Shown here one piece after another: positions 34,314 through 43,176 of a stretch of DNA of 43,236 nucleotides. A program made the translations under genes and the position numbers. The notes under the pieces are model-generated. The model was given only the letters and a program-made list of their open reading frames with translations. It ran no database searches and was not told the DNA's origin. Positions within the stretch are counted from its first letter, which is position 1, and each line of letters starts with the position of its first letter. Origin of the DNA: JADHUC01 sp964617665 (GTDB lineage Bacteria > Planctomycetota > Planctomycetia > Pirellulales > Pirellulaceae). The DNA is taken from contig CAZUAH010000050.1 of the NCBI GenBank assembly GCA_964617665.1, positions 1 to 43,236 on the forward strand, read 5' to 3'.

Positions 34314-35627
34314 GTGCAGAACAAGCAAACGAACCGACGTTGCTTTCTGAAGACGACAGTGACCACTCTGGCTGCTCCCTATCTGATCCCGGCTACGGTG
34401 CTGGGGGCGCCGGGCAGACCCGGAGCCAACGATCGTATTCACGTTGGCTTGATTGGTGCGGGCCATCGCTCCCTGGATTTGACCAAAGAGAGCCCCGCGG
34501 ACTTGAAACTCGTGGCTGTGGCGGACTGCGATCTGCGGATGATCGCTGACTATTTGGCAGAGTTACGACAGTTCAAGGGGTCGATCGTCAGCGAAAAATG
34601 TTCCCAGTATCAAGACTACCGGCAGATGCTCTCCAAGGAAAAACTCGACGGCGTCTTCGTGGCGACCCCAACCCACGCCAGGATTTTTGCCTGTATCCAT
34701 GCCATGCAGGCCGGCCTCGACGTTTACGCCGAGAAGCCGCTTACGCTGACGATCGAGGAAGGACAGCATCTTGTCCGCGCAGAGCAGAAGTATCAGACGG
34801 TTTTCCAGGTGGGAACGCAGCAGCGATCGGTTGCGATTAACAATTTCGGGAGCGATTTGATCAAAAACGGATCGATCGGCAAGGTCCTGGTTGTGAAATG
34901 TCCAAACTTCCCGGGGCCGCGTCCGCGTCCGGTGCTGACCACCCAACCGACGCCTCGCGAGATGAACTGGGACTTGTGGTGTAATCAGACCGAGCTGACT
35001 CCTTTCAGCAACCACTTGCACCCAGGTCTGGGCCGATGGGCTCGCTATCGGGAGTATTGTGGGTGGCTCGTGACCGGTTGGGTCCACGCCTTCGATCAGG
35101 TGCAACGAGCCCTGGGCACGGATGACACGGGTCCCGTCGAAATCTGGCCGGAGGAATCGCGGCCGGATGGTCGAGTCTCGATGCGCTATGCCTGCGGGAC
35201 GATTCTGAAATTGGATATGCCCGAGGACAAAGGTCCTCGCATGGGAGGAATCTTCGTTGGCGAAAATGGCAAGATCGAGATCAACCGCAATCGGCTAGCC
35301 AGCAATCCGCCGGCGTTGGTTCAGGGCGCGCCGCCACCGGCCGACAAGTCGGAGTACGCCAGCGTGTCGCACGAACACATCCGTAATTGGGTGCACTGCA
35401 TGCGAACGCGCGAAGAAACGGTTGCTCCAGCGACGGTCGGGCACCGCAGCACGACGATCTGCCATTTGATCAACATATGCCGGGAATTGGGCCGCAAGCT
35501 ACAGTGGGACCCCGTCAAGGAGGAGTTCCCCGGCGACGAGGAAGCAAACCGCTTACGATCCCGCCCGCGCCGAAAAGGTCACGAGTTGCCGCAGATACCT
35601 GCTGCTCCGAAGGAAGATCGTCATTGA
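34314..35627 (+). CDS. Gfo/Idh/MocA family NAD(P)-dependent oxidoreductase, Tat-exported
   Basis: The 437-residue product starts at a GTG at 34314 with AAGGGA upstream. Residues 8-31 (RRCFLKTTVTTLAAPYLIPA) are a twin-arginine signal. The Rossmann fold begins at about 42 (IHVGLIGAGHRS), and the conserved EKP motif is at 140-142 (K141 expected to be catalytic). The C-terminal alpha/beta domain includes GWLVTGWVHAFDQVQRALG, with the usual His of the 'DxxH' region represented by W-V-H-A-F-D. It ends in a basic, proline-rich tail (LRSRPRRKGHELPQIPAAPK). Exported oxidoreductases of this family are very numerous in planctomycetes and act on sugars or sugar alcohols; the substrate here is unknown. 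A near-identical copy of its last 57 codons lies at 42424-42596. Confidence 0.93.
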   Translation: MQNKQTNRRCFLKTTVTTLAAPYLIPATVLGAPGRPGANDRIHVGLIGAGHRSLDLTKESPADLKLVAVADCDLRMIADYLAELRQFKGSIVSEKCSQYQDYRQMLSKEKLDGVFVATPTHARIFACIHAMQAGLDVYAEKPLTLTIEEGQHLVRAEQKYQTVFQVGTQQRSVAINNFGSDLIKNGSIGKVLVVKCPNFPGPRPRPVLTTQPTPREMNWDLWCNQTELTPFSNHLHPGLGRWARYREYCGWLVTGWVHAFDQVQRALGTDDTGPVEIWPEESRPDGRVSMRYACGTILKLDMPEDKGPRMGGIFVGENGKIEINRNRLASNPPALVQGAPPPADKSEYASVSHEHIRNWVHCMRTREETVAPATVGHRSTTICHLINICRELGRKLQWDPVKEEFPGDEEANRLRSRPRRKGHELPQIPAAPKEDRH

Positions 35628-36048
35628 TTTACCGCCGCAGCGGTGAGCGGATGACGGCAGTCGCGACGGCAGCGGCATTCATCGCGTGATCCAGCGGCTT
35701 AAGAAAGGGCCGAAGGCGATCAAGCACAGGCACAGCGCTTGAAGACCCTCGCCGCGAGAGTGTCACGTGCGAAGCATTGGCCCCGACCCATTGCCCCGCG
35801 GCAAAACTGGTCTACGGCGGAATGGACTCGTTGCTGGCCCTTTCAAACAATGGCCGGGGTGAAAGCCCCCTTGATTCACCGGTTTGCCCTGATAGAATAC
35901 CTTTGGTTAATGGATAGCTCTCCTATCCTTCGCACGGCTCCCGAGGGCTTTATCACCCTTTTTGGAGAGACATCGTTAAGCCGACACGAGCGATTCCCGT
36001 TGTAACGGATTCGTGAAGAACACGAGGTTTTTCTGCGGGAGGGTTGTC
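35628..36048. other. intergenic region with repeated 60-base block
   Basis: The 421-base gap before the sensor kinase contains a block at 35641-35700 that recurs at 42670-42729 with about 50 of 60 bases identical. Both blocks lie shortly downstream of a Gfo/Idh/MocA 3' end. The rest shows no convincing gene; a plus-strand open frame at 35739-36005 has no recognisable features and no good ribosome site. Confidence 0.45.
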
Positions 36049-39000
36049 ATGTCTGAACGAGTGGCAGTCTTACGTCAAACTGTGGCTATTCGCCGCGGGG
36101 CGCTGGTGATTGTGGGGCGCGATCAGAAGACGACTGAGACGGTCGGTTCGCGACTCCGAGCCCATTACGGCGACGCATTCGACATCGAAGGCGTGGACGA
36201 TGCGGAGGAAGCCATCTTGAAGCTCCGGACACTCCAGAGGCAAAGCGGTCTGGAAGTGCCTGTCATTCTCGTCGACAGGAGTCTTCTATTCGAAGATGAA
36301 TCAAGGAATACCGGGCTCATCGAGATGCTCCGCGACGAAGTACTCGACACCACGCGAATCGTCGGTTTCACCGAATTGCCCCTGGATGAGATCCGCGAAA
36401 GGGCCCTCGCTGAGGGAATCTGTGCGTACGTGCATGTGAACGATGTGGAAGCTGCAGTCGACAGGATTATGTTGGCAAATGAACTTGGTGCGTTGGACAC
36501 GTTCCTGCCTGCGGTCGACGAGGTCGTGAACACAATCTACGTCGGAGTCAGCATTCAGAATCCAACGATGGACGTCCTGTGGGCCAACAAGCGGACGGAG
36601 GCGTTGGTTGATGCAGCGGGCGTGGGACGCCAGAAGTGTTGGGACCGATACCACCGTTTCAACAACCGCACTTGCGCTTGTACGGATTGCACGGCCCATT
36701 CTGTTCTGCAATGTGCGCGGGAAGAGGCCGAGGCCGGGAAGCAGATCAGCAATGGTCGAATGACAGGGTATCATCTGCTGCCGGTACGGGGAAAGATCGC
36801 ACGTGTGGAGGTGAACGCATCGCCGCTACTCAGCCGGGACCGCCGCAAGATCCTCGCCATAACCGAGGCGACCCGAATCGTCACTGCGGACTGGAAAGAT
36901 ACGACTGCGGCGTATGATCGCTTCTGCCAAGTGGTCGAGACTGCCCGTCGTCTGGGCAAGCATGCCAGCGAAGCGCCGCCGATTCGTGCGGTCGCAGTCT
37001 ACTACCGGCCAGAGCCCGATGGAGACCTGCATCTGTTCAGCGCCGCTACGGACCGACAGTTTACCCACTCTAGGCTGTTGCGACTGACGGAATGCCCCTA
37101 CGAGTATCGGCAGTGCTTAGCAGATCGATCGCCGAAGTTTTTCACAGAATCCGTGGCTTCCACTTGCATCAGACACTTCCTCTGGGTTGGGACGGCTTCA
37201 TCGGGAATTGAAGTCTTGGTCGACGTGATGTTTTCTGACAGGAAGCCGGAAGGGCTGTTCACTTCAGATCTTCGACCCTATTGGGAATATGTGATTGAGA
37301 ACTTCGATGACGCGCGGGAAAGCCGCGAGGAGAAATTCGATCAGTCCACTAATTCGTGTCTTCAGGCATTTCTGGCGCAGGCGTCCAACGGCATTCGCGA
37401 CGAAGCCACGCTGAACCGCACGTTGCGATCGGCCAAGAAATGCGTTCGCGACGCGCTGGGGTCCTTGTCCATGTACGTGCGTGTCGTGGACCGGGAATCC
37501 AACACACTCGAAAAACGCAGAGGCTACGGCCCCTACTACGACATGGCGCCGGAAAGACGCCAACTGCGACACGATGGCATCGGCTCCGGCTCGGCGGCCA
37601 GCCGGCGGCAAGCGATCATCTGCGATCGGCCCGACATGGAGGAGGTCCTGCGCTGTGTGGGACGCGACGTGACTCAAGTCGAACTCGCGGAACTCAAACG
37701 AATTGCAGGTTATGCCACGATGCCCCTGGTCTGCAACGATCGTGTCCTGGGCACGTTGTGTATCCAGTTTGGCGATGACTCTCTCGTCTCAGACGCGAAG
37801 CGGAATTTCGTTGAGGCTTTGGCCAATGCCCTTGGTAATGCCTTGGGCAACCTGCAATGGGCTCGCGACCGTACGACGATGGTCGACTATTCTCGCGGTT
37901 TGGATACGATGATGTTTCTGCGCTCGCAGAAGCCAGAAGAGGAAGAGGTCGCGATCTTGGCGCGAGTGACTCGAATGGTCTTTCAGCTCACGGCTGCCGA
38001 AATTGTGGCCTACTATCGTTACGATCCTCAGAGCCAAACATTGACGTTGGCGACAGGAGCAACCGTCGGCACTCCGCCCGACGGTATGATGCTGCCGGAT
38101 GTCATCCATTCCGACGCAGGGATCCTCTCTCAGACGGCAAGGTGGATGCGCGGCCGGCTGTTCGGTGACTATCGAGATGATCGTTGGCGAGAGGGAAGGC
38201 AGCGGTTGTTGAATGCGCATTCCTCCAGTGCCAAGGACGGCTTCTGCCGCTGGGTGAGATCGGTTGCTGCAGAGCCGGGGGTCGCAGGCGGCAAGGTCAA
38301 GGGCGTCTTGGTAGCTTTTAGTTCTATTCCAAATTGGCTTACCACGGATGATTTGGCGGTTGTTCGCGACTTCGCCGTCAAGACCGGGTTGTGCCTTGAG
38401 GCAAAACAACTGATGCGGCGGCTCAATTGGGTCTTGGGGACCGAGATCTCGCTGAACGAGATCACGGCCGTCATGGCACGGATCGCCGACGACGAGACGC
38501 TGCATCGCTTGTTTCTTCTGGCAATAACGGCTGACGAATGTCTGGGTTTCACACGTGCGGTTTTCTTCCGGCGTGTTGACGGCGACGACAACCGGTTGGC
38601 AGCGTGTGAGGCGGTAGGTGCCCGGGAGAGATCCGCCGCCGAGGATCGCTGGCGCGAAGCCAGCTTTATCATGCTCAGCGAGAAGATGCGGCGATGTGAG
38701 GAGCCCAGGGAAGTGCGTCCCGGTGACCTGCAGGAAGACGTCGTGGGGCTCACGCTTGACCTGAACGAACTCTCTCACGACCAGACTTCATTTCGCGAAG
38801 GAAAGACGATGGTGCGGCGGAGAGGCCAGCCGCATCTTTTCCGGGAACCAAAGCTACTTCGTATCCTGCGGGCTGACGCCAATCACGACAGAGAGTATGT
38901 GCTCGCTCCGTTGACTGCGGGCGGTGTACTATTGGGGGCAGTGTTAGCGGATCGTGCGTTCCTGCCGTCGAGTGACATCGAGCCGCAGAGGTTGGATCTT

Positions 39001-39729
39001 CTGCAATTGCTGACCAGTCAATTCGCCCTCATCCTGGAAGCCAACCGATTCCGGCAGGAGGAACAGGAGGCCGCAATTGCCAGACGGTTGGCCAGCGGGA
39101 TCAACTATTCGTTGCGGACGCGCGCCGCCGCATTGGAAGCGAGACTGGCCATCTTTGCGCGCGAAATGGGCGATCGTCGTCCAGACGCCATTCCCAGAAT
39201 GAAACGGGCGGTGAAGTTCTTCGGTCGCGCTGGAACGCTCGCGACGAAGCTCCTACGAATGGGCGATCAGCCCCACGTAAAGGGCACTCCGATCAACCTT
39301 CGGCGTGTTGTGGCGTCGCTGGTCGACACGCTGGCCGACAGGCGCGTTATTCTCGTGCCAGACTCGGCGGTCCTCCGCGTCGCCGTCGAACAGTATTACC
39401 TCGAAGACCTGTTGCTTGAGGTCTTGTGGAATGCTTGTGAGATCACGGACCAAACGAGCGGAAGAATCACGGTTACGGTCTCCCAAGAAGGGACGATGGC
39501 GCGGGTGGACTGTGTGGACAATGGTCCCGGAATCCTTCCAGATTTTGAAACGCAGCTCTTCGAGCCCTTTCAATGCTACCCGGTGACGCGAATGGGACTA
39601 GGACTTTATTATGCCGCCCGCATTGTCGAAGCCTGCGGTGGTTCCATAGAGGAGATTGGCGTGTGGCAGGAGGGGGCACACTTTGTGATTCGAATTCCAC
39701 TTTCGGAGGATCTTGAAGATGCATCGTAG
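36049..39729 (+). CDS. multidomain GAF/PAS sensor protein with histidine-kinase-type ATPase domain, phosphoacceptor His apparently missing
   Basis: The 1226-residue product starts at the ATG at 36049, which follows GGGAGGG; a GTG at 36013 lacks this. Residues about 18-150 form a receiver-like domain with an acceptor-like Asp (VILVDRS) but no acidic pair and no conserved Lys, so a pseudo-receiver. A PAS-like domain (about 165-280) carries C197, C209, C211 and C214 (CxC-xx-C), a possible metal site. Three GAF-like domains follow (about 290-430, 440-610, 625-780), and perhaps a fourth (about 800-1000). The dimerisation helix has INYSLRTRAAALEARLA at about 1018-1034: Tyr1020 stands where H of HELRTP is expected. 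The ATPase domain has an N-box (LLLEVLWNACE), D1157-N-G-P-G and GLGLYYA. There is no transmembrane segment, so it is cytoplasmic. It overlaps a receiver gene by 11 bases, its likely partner. Confidence 0.85.
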   Translation: MSERVAVLRQTVAIRRGALVIVGRDQKTTETVGSRLRAHYGDAFDIEGVDDAEEAILKLRTLQRQSGLEVPVILVDRSLLFEDESRNTGLIEMLRDEVLDTTRIVGFTELPLDEIRERALAEGICAYVHVNDVEAAVDRIMLANELGALDTFLPAVDEVVNTIYVGVSIQNPTMDVLWANKRTEALVDAAGVGRQKCWDRYHRFNNRTCACTDCTAHSVLQCAREEAEAGKQISNGRMTGYHLLPVRGKIARVEVNASPLLSRDRRKILAITEATRIVTADWKDTTAAYDRFCQVVETARRLGKHASEAPPIRAVAVYYRPEPDGDLHLFSAATDRQFTHSRLLRLTECPYEYRQCLADRSPKFFTESVASTCIRHFLWVGTASSGIEVLVDVMFSDRKPEGLFTSDLRPYWEYVIENFDDARESREEKFDQSTNSCLQAFLAQASNGIRDEATLNRTLRSAKKCVRDALGSLSMYVRVVDRESNTLEKRRGYGPYYDMAPERRQLRHDGIGSGSAASRRQAIICDRPDMEEVLRCVGRDVTQVELAELKRIAGYATMPLVCNDRVLGTLCIQFGDDSLVSDAKRNFVEALANALGNALGNLQWARDRTTMVDYSRGLDTMMFLRSQKPEEEEVAILARVTRMVFQLTAAEIVAYYRYDPQSQTLTLATGATVGTPPDGMMLPDVIHSDAGILSQTARWMRGRLFGDYRDDRWREGRQRLLNAHSSSAKDGFCRWVRSVAAEPGVAGGKVKGVLVAFSSIPNWLTTDDLAVVRDFAVKTGLCLEAKQLMRRLNWVLGTEISLNEITAVMARIADDETLHRLFLLAITADECLGFTRAVFFRRVDGDDNRLAACEAVGARERSAAEDRWREASFIMLSEKMRRCEEPREVRPGDLQEDVVGLTLDLNELSHDQTSFREGKTMVRRRGQPHLFREPKLLRILRADANHDREYVLAPLTAGGVLLGAVLADRAFLPSSDIEPQRLDLLQLLTSQFALILEANRFRQEEQEAAIARRLASGINYSLRTRAAALEARLAIFAREMGDRRPDAIPRMKRAVKFFGRAGTLATKLLRMGDQPHVKGTPINLRRVVASLVDTLADRRVILVPDSAVLRVAVEQYYLEDLLLEVLWNACEITDQTSGRITVTVSQEGTMARVDCVDNGPGILPDFETQLFEPFQCYPVTRMGLGLYYAARIVEACGGSIEEIGVWQEGAHFVIRIPLSEDLEDAS

Positions 39730-40174
39730 CTCTGAGCAGCCGTTGGTTCTCATCGTCGACGATGATCCGGAATTTCGCGAGGAGTTGTTACCGCAAGCCC
39801 TGTCGTGCCTGGACGCGCGCGTGCTGAAGGCAAGCAATGTTGAGGAGGCTCTTCAGGTGGCAGCGAAGCATTCCGCGGAAAGCGCGGACCCTTTGAAACT
39901 CATCGTGCTGGATATGCACATGCACCTCCAGCCCGATACCGCCGGCGTCCCGCGCGATGCGGGCGTACAGTTCCTACAGAAGCTTCAGAAGCCCGATTGT
40001 CCGGTGATTGCTGTTACCGCCTACGTCAGTTTTCGTGATTGTGTGAAGGTAGCCCGAGCGGGTGCTGCAGCCTACATTCCCAAGCAAGAGCACGATGCCT
40101 ACTGCGGTCCGGAAGGTGGCATCGACGACTTAATCAAGACCTGCCAAAAGTTACTTTCAGACAGCACCACCTAG
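39719..40174 (+). CDS. stand-alone response-regulator receiver protein
   Basis: The 151-residue product is a CheY-like receiver with no output domain. Acidic pair D14/D15, phosphoacceptor D65 (LIVLDMHMH), T100 (AVTAY) and K122 (YIPKQ) are all present, so phosphorylation chemistry is intact. An insertion after D65 (MHLQPDTAGVPRDAG) makes it longer than CheY. The ATG at 39719 was chosen because GGAGGA precedes it by nine bases; a TTG at 39713 is too close to that site. It begins inside the last codons of the sensor gene (11-base overlap), so the two are translated together. Without a DNA-binding domain it probably passes phosphate on or binds a target protein. Confidence 0.9.
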   Translation: MHRSSEQPLVLIVDDDPEFREELLPQALSCLDARVLKASNVEEALQVAAKHSAESADPLKLIVLDMHMHLQPDTAGVPRDAGVQFLQKLQKPDCPVIAVTAYVSFRDCVKVARAGAAAYIPKQEHDAYCGPEGGIDDLIKTCQKLLSDSTT

Positions 40175-40222
40175 TAGCCGACTTTGTGAACTAACCTCTA
40201 TTATGCTCTTAAGCTAAACTTT

Positions 40223-40258
40223 GAGGATCAATTCTTGACAATTGGCGCATTGAGCCAT
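40223..40258 (+). repeat. short dispersed repeat, copy 1
   Basis: A 36-base sequence starting GAGGATCAATTCTTGACA recurs at 42608-42642 with about 29 of 35 positions identical, in the same orientation. The two copies bracket the block of gene relics. Function unknown; the TTGACA inside could be a -35 element by chance. Confidence 0.5.
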
Positions 40259-40337
40259 CACGGTTTTTCTGCCGATCACATAGCTTGACAGGTTCGACCG
40301 GAATGTTCCAATGTCATGGGACGGCGCGGGCGGGCGC

Positions 40338-40446
40338 AGGGCGATCTATCGTGATGATGCGGTCCGACTGCGGTTCTTGCATTTGCTGACGAGGCATTGG
40401 AGCGGCTTGTTGTGATGATGCATGCCCACTGCCTGATGCATCGGCG
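40338..40446 (+). pseudogene. relic of REP-associated (Y1/IS200-like) transposase
   Basis: From 40338 one frame reads RAIYRDDAVRLRFLHLLTR, which fits the region 'R.IFrdd.Dr.rFL.lL' near the start of Y1-type REP-associated transposases. From 40391 another frame reads EALERLVVMMHAHCLMHR, fitting the next conserved segment 'eRfg..vhAYcLMpNHyH'. The two pieces are joined by a frameshift, and the HUH residues and catalytic Tyr domain that should follow are missing. The relic abuts the 3' end of the truncated beta-helix gene. The match is by motif only, but two consecutive segments in the right order make chance unlikely. Confidence 0.6.
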
Positions 40447-40447
40447 A

Positions 40448-42520
40448 CTACTTGACGCCCATCCTATTCTCAAATGCCGCGCGGCCTTCGTCGCCCAGCA
40501 CGTCGCTTCCGCGGTTGCGCAGGAGGAGCCATACCTCGCGGTGAAGCTTCGCGACGACGGCGTGGTGTTGTTTGTGTTCAGGTGAGTTCTCCGGGTAGCG
40601 CTCGCGCAGGGCAATGGCTTTCGCGCGGGTCGAAGCGCGGCCGTCTTCTGCCCAAAGTTCGTCGTAGAGTTTCTGGAGTGCGCGCAGACCCTTTGGACTG
40701 ATGCCGCTTTCGTAGAGTCGCTTGGGCAGCGGAATGCTGTGGTGCGTGCGCGGTGGTTCGAGTCGAACGACCATTTGGACGCCGATCGGCTCGTCTTGCC
40801 AGTCGGCTCCCGCGACCCAGCGTTCGCCCCCCGACTCGTAGGCTCCGGCGTCCGGCGCCTTGCCGTGGTACTGCTTCGTAAGACGCGCCGCATCTGCTTC
40901 CGTACTGTGGAGCAAGCTTCCAGCTTGCGAACTTGCCACAAATGGCAAGCTGGAAGCTTGCCCCACGGCTGAATTCCTGTCTGCGTCCCGGTTAATGTTT
41001 GGCACTTGACGTCCCGCGTCGATCAGGGGCGATCCTGGCGCGGGACGGAGGTCGAACGTGCCGTTGGCCAGTGCTTCCTGGCTCGCGTTGACGAAAACGC
41101 CTTGGAAGCCGCCATGCAGAATCACGTTGTGAGACACGCGATCGCTTTCCGGGATCGGTGTCCCGCCGCGGTCGGCGATCAGGTATGCGGCGTTGTTGAA
41201 CACCAGCGTGTCCTCGTTCTGCACAGGCAGCGTGGGGTGGCGAGTCCACCACTTCTGTGGCTCGGCGCGTTTGGCGATGATGATCCCGGCGGTTGCGCGA
41301 GCGGCCTCGGGATCGACGAGCACGGTGTTGTGATAGACCTTGTTCTGATTGCCCTTCATGATCATGCCCCGGCGACAGTTCCAGATCACGTTGTGGTGGA
41401 AGGTGAGGCCCCTCGTTTGGTCGTCGCCACGCATGCCGATTTCTGTGCTGTCGTGCACCCAATTGTGGTGAGCCACACTGCCCATGGCGCGAACGCCGCC
41501 CGTGTGAACTGCGGCGATATCACGGCAGGCGCGGCCGGTGTCGAACACGTGGTTGTACTGGATGGTGTTCGCGCGGCCGCTGTACAGGATGCCGATGTTG
41601 CCGACACCGTATGCTGTGCAGCGGCTCACGACGTTGTGGTTTTCCTCGTCCGATCGGCCCTGCAGCGAGAGTCCCGGGTGCGAGTAGTTGCCGCCCCAGT
41701 TCACGTCGTGGACGATGCAGTTCTCGATGCGGCAGTGTTTGCCTCGTACAAGGAGCCCTCCCAAATTGCTGAACGCGATGCTCGTGTCACGGATTGTGTT
41801 GTGATCGCCGGCGACCAGCGTGGCTGGCTCGGGCTTGCGTTTGCCTTCGGTCGTGCGCTCGTCGAAACGTCGCGAGTAGACAGGGAATCGCAGCCGGCAT
41901 CTGTCCACCAAACAATGGTTGCATTGGTTGAGCCGCAGAGTTGCGGCGAAGAAATGAATGCCGACGATCTGGATGTGGTCGCGCCGGGAGGCATCGATGG
42001 CGTACGTTCGCCGCTTGACCGCGACCCGATGCTCGGCGGGACTGGGACCGTCGTCGCACCAGAGATAGAGGGTACCGTTGCGTGTGTCGTGGTACCATTC
42101 GGTTGGCGCATCCAGGGCTTCCAGCTTGCCGGACAGATAGAAGTAGTCGTCGGCCCAGGACGGACCATCGTCGCGGCCGTCGCCCAAACGTTCGTTCAGT
42201 TCGTACGCGAACTCGCTGCTGCCCTTCGAGTGTCTGGTCACGTCGCGTGTCCAAGTTTTGTATTGGTGCCCAACATTGAGCGTGGCCAGCGCGCCGGTCC
42301 AATCGATCCCCGTCTCGGCAAGCGCGTCGCAGATCATCAGATCCTTGCGCGATCCATGGTCGGACCTGGCCCACTTAGTACGGTCCCAAATCTCCTCGAA
42401 GCGCATGTTTGGCCAGCGCGCTTCGATCTGCCATTTGATCAACATCTGCCGCGAATTGGGTCGCAAGCTGCAGTGGGACCCCGTCAAGGAGGAGTTCCCC
42501 GGCGACGAGGAAGCAAACAA
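40448..42520 (-). pseudogene. 5'-truncated beta-helix protein gene with in-frame palindrome
   Basis: An open frame of 690 codons remains, but genuine homology starts only near 42423 (ARWPNMRFEEIWDRTKWA). The 32 codons before that are the complement of an oxidoreductase fragment, so the signal peptide and perhaps 150-200 residues are gone. The body is a right-handed beta-helix (CLVDRCRLRFPVYSRRFD, HNTIRDTSIAFSNLGG, HCRIENCIVHDVNWGGN, NTIQYNHVFDTGRACRD, NWVHDSTEIGMRG, NVIWNCRRGMIMKGNQNKV). Near the C terminus, 'GQASSLPFVASSQAGS' is encoded by a palindrome at 40912-40961. It may still be listed as a gene, since no stop interrupts it; an internal ATG could start translation, but the product would not be exported. 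It is judged a relic. Confidence 0.75.
40912..40961. repeat. palindromic element, 17-base perfect arms, inside coding frame
   Basis: Arm GCAAGCTTCCAGCTTGC at 40912-40928 and its exact reverse complement at 40945-40961 are separated by 16 bases. Each arm is itself nearly self-complementary (GCAAGCT…AGCTTGC). It lies within the truncated beta-helix gene and is translated as a Ser/Ala/Gln-rich peptide without breaking the frame. Confidence 0.85.
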
Positions 42521-42596
42521 GCTTCGATCTCGCCCGCGCCGAAAAGGCTACGAGTTGCCGCAGATACCTGCTGCTCCAAAGAAAAATCGTCATTGA
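42424..42596 (+). pseudogene. 3' fragment of a second Gfo/Idh/MocA oxidoreductase gene
   Basis: The last 57 codons of a Gfo/Idh/MocA gene are present, from CHLINICRELGRKLQWDPVK to the terminal NRH and TGA. The peptide differs from the intact protein at 35455-35627 at only four conservative positions in 55, although the DNA differs at about 15 of 173 bases, mostly silently. That pattern suggests the fragment comes from a paralogue that was functional until truncated. It begins abruptly at 42424, the same base at which homology of the minus-strand beta-helix gene ends. Confidence 0.85.
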
Positions 42597-42607
42597 TCTG
42601 CGGAGAC

Positions 42608-42642
42608 GAGGATCAACCCTTGACACTTGACGTGTTGAGCAT
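42608..42642 (+). repeat. short dispersed repeat, copy 2
   Basis: This copy starts GAGGATCAACCCTTGACA and matches 40223-40258 at about 29 of 35 positions. It lies 12 bases after the stop of the oxidoreductase fragment, at a point where the intact gene's 3' flank (35628 on) has no such sequence, so it is part of an insertion of about 60 bases relative to that locus. Confidence 0.5.
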
Positions 42643-43066
42643 GGCTATTTGGCTGCGAGTCCGTCGGAACGGTGAACGGATGACAGTGGTCGCGATGGCA
42701 ACGGCATCCATCGCGTGGTCCAGGGACTTCAGGAAGAAGCCGTAGGGGATCAAATACTGGCCCCGCGTTTGAAAGCCGTCGCTGAGGAAGTGCCAAGAGC
42801 TGCCCTTTCCCGCCTCCCTAGTCGAGTAAGACTGAGGCCGATGCGGGAGTCCCAACGGTGCCTTGCGTGTGATAGCGTCGACGTCACCGGTGCAGGCTGG
42901 CTTTTTTGGTTTCCTTACCGAGGCGTGACCGATCGACACAAGTTGCGTGCAACTCAATGACTGCTTTGCTGCGCCATCAGCCGCCCGTTCGCCATTCGCC
43001 GCCTCCGACTTCGGTCGTGAACACCGACGCAGGATGGCACATTGTCTTTGGAGGCGTCGGTGGGTG

Positions 43067-43109
43067 CGACCGAACGCACAATCGGAAGTTCTTGAATTGC
43101 GTTCGGTCG
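43067..43109. repeat. inverted repeat, 12-base perfect arms
   Basis: CGACCGAACGCA at 43067-43078 pairs exactly with TGCGTTCGGTCG at 43098-43109 around a 19-base loop. A second hairpin with 10-base arms follows at 43177-43203. No U-tract follows either, so they look like interspersed repeats rather than terminators. Confidence 0.6.
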
Positions 43110-43176
43110 ATCTCCCCGATGCAGAAAACGCATGTCGATGGTAGTCGTCGTTGGGTTGCCGTCGCCCCAGCATATC

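Noticed and set aside
41006..42745. 579-codon plus-strand open frame across the beta-helix relic
   Set aside because: Only its last part matches a real protein (the Gfo/Idh/MocA tail is even in another frame); the rest is antisense to the beta-helix sequence.
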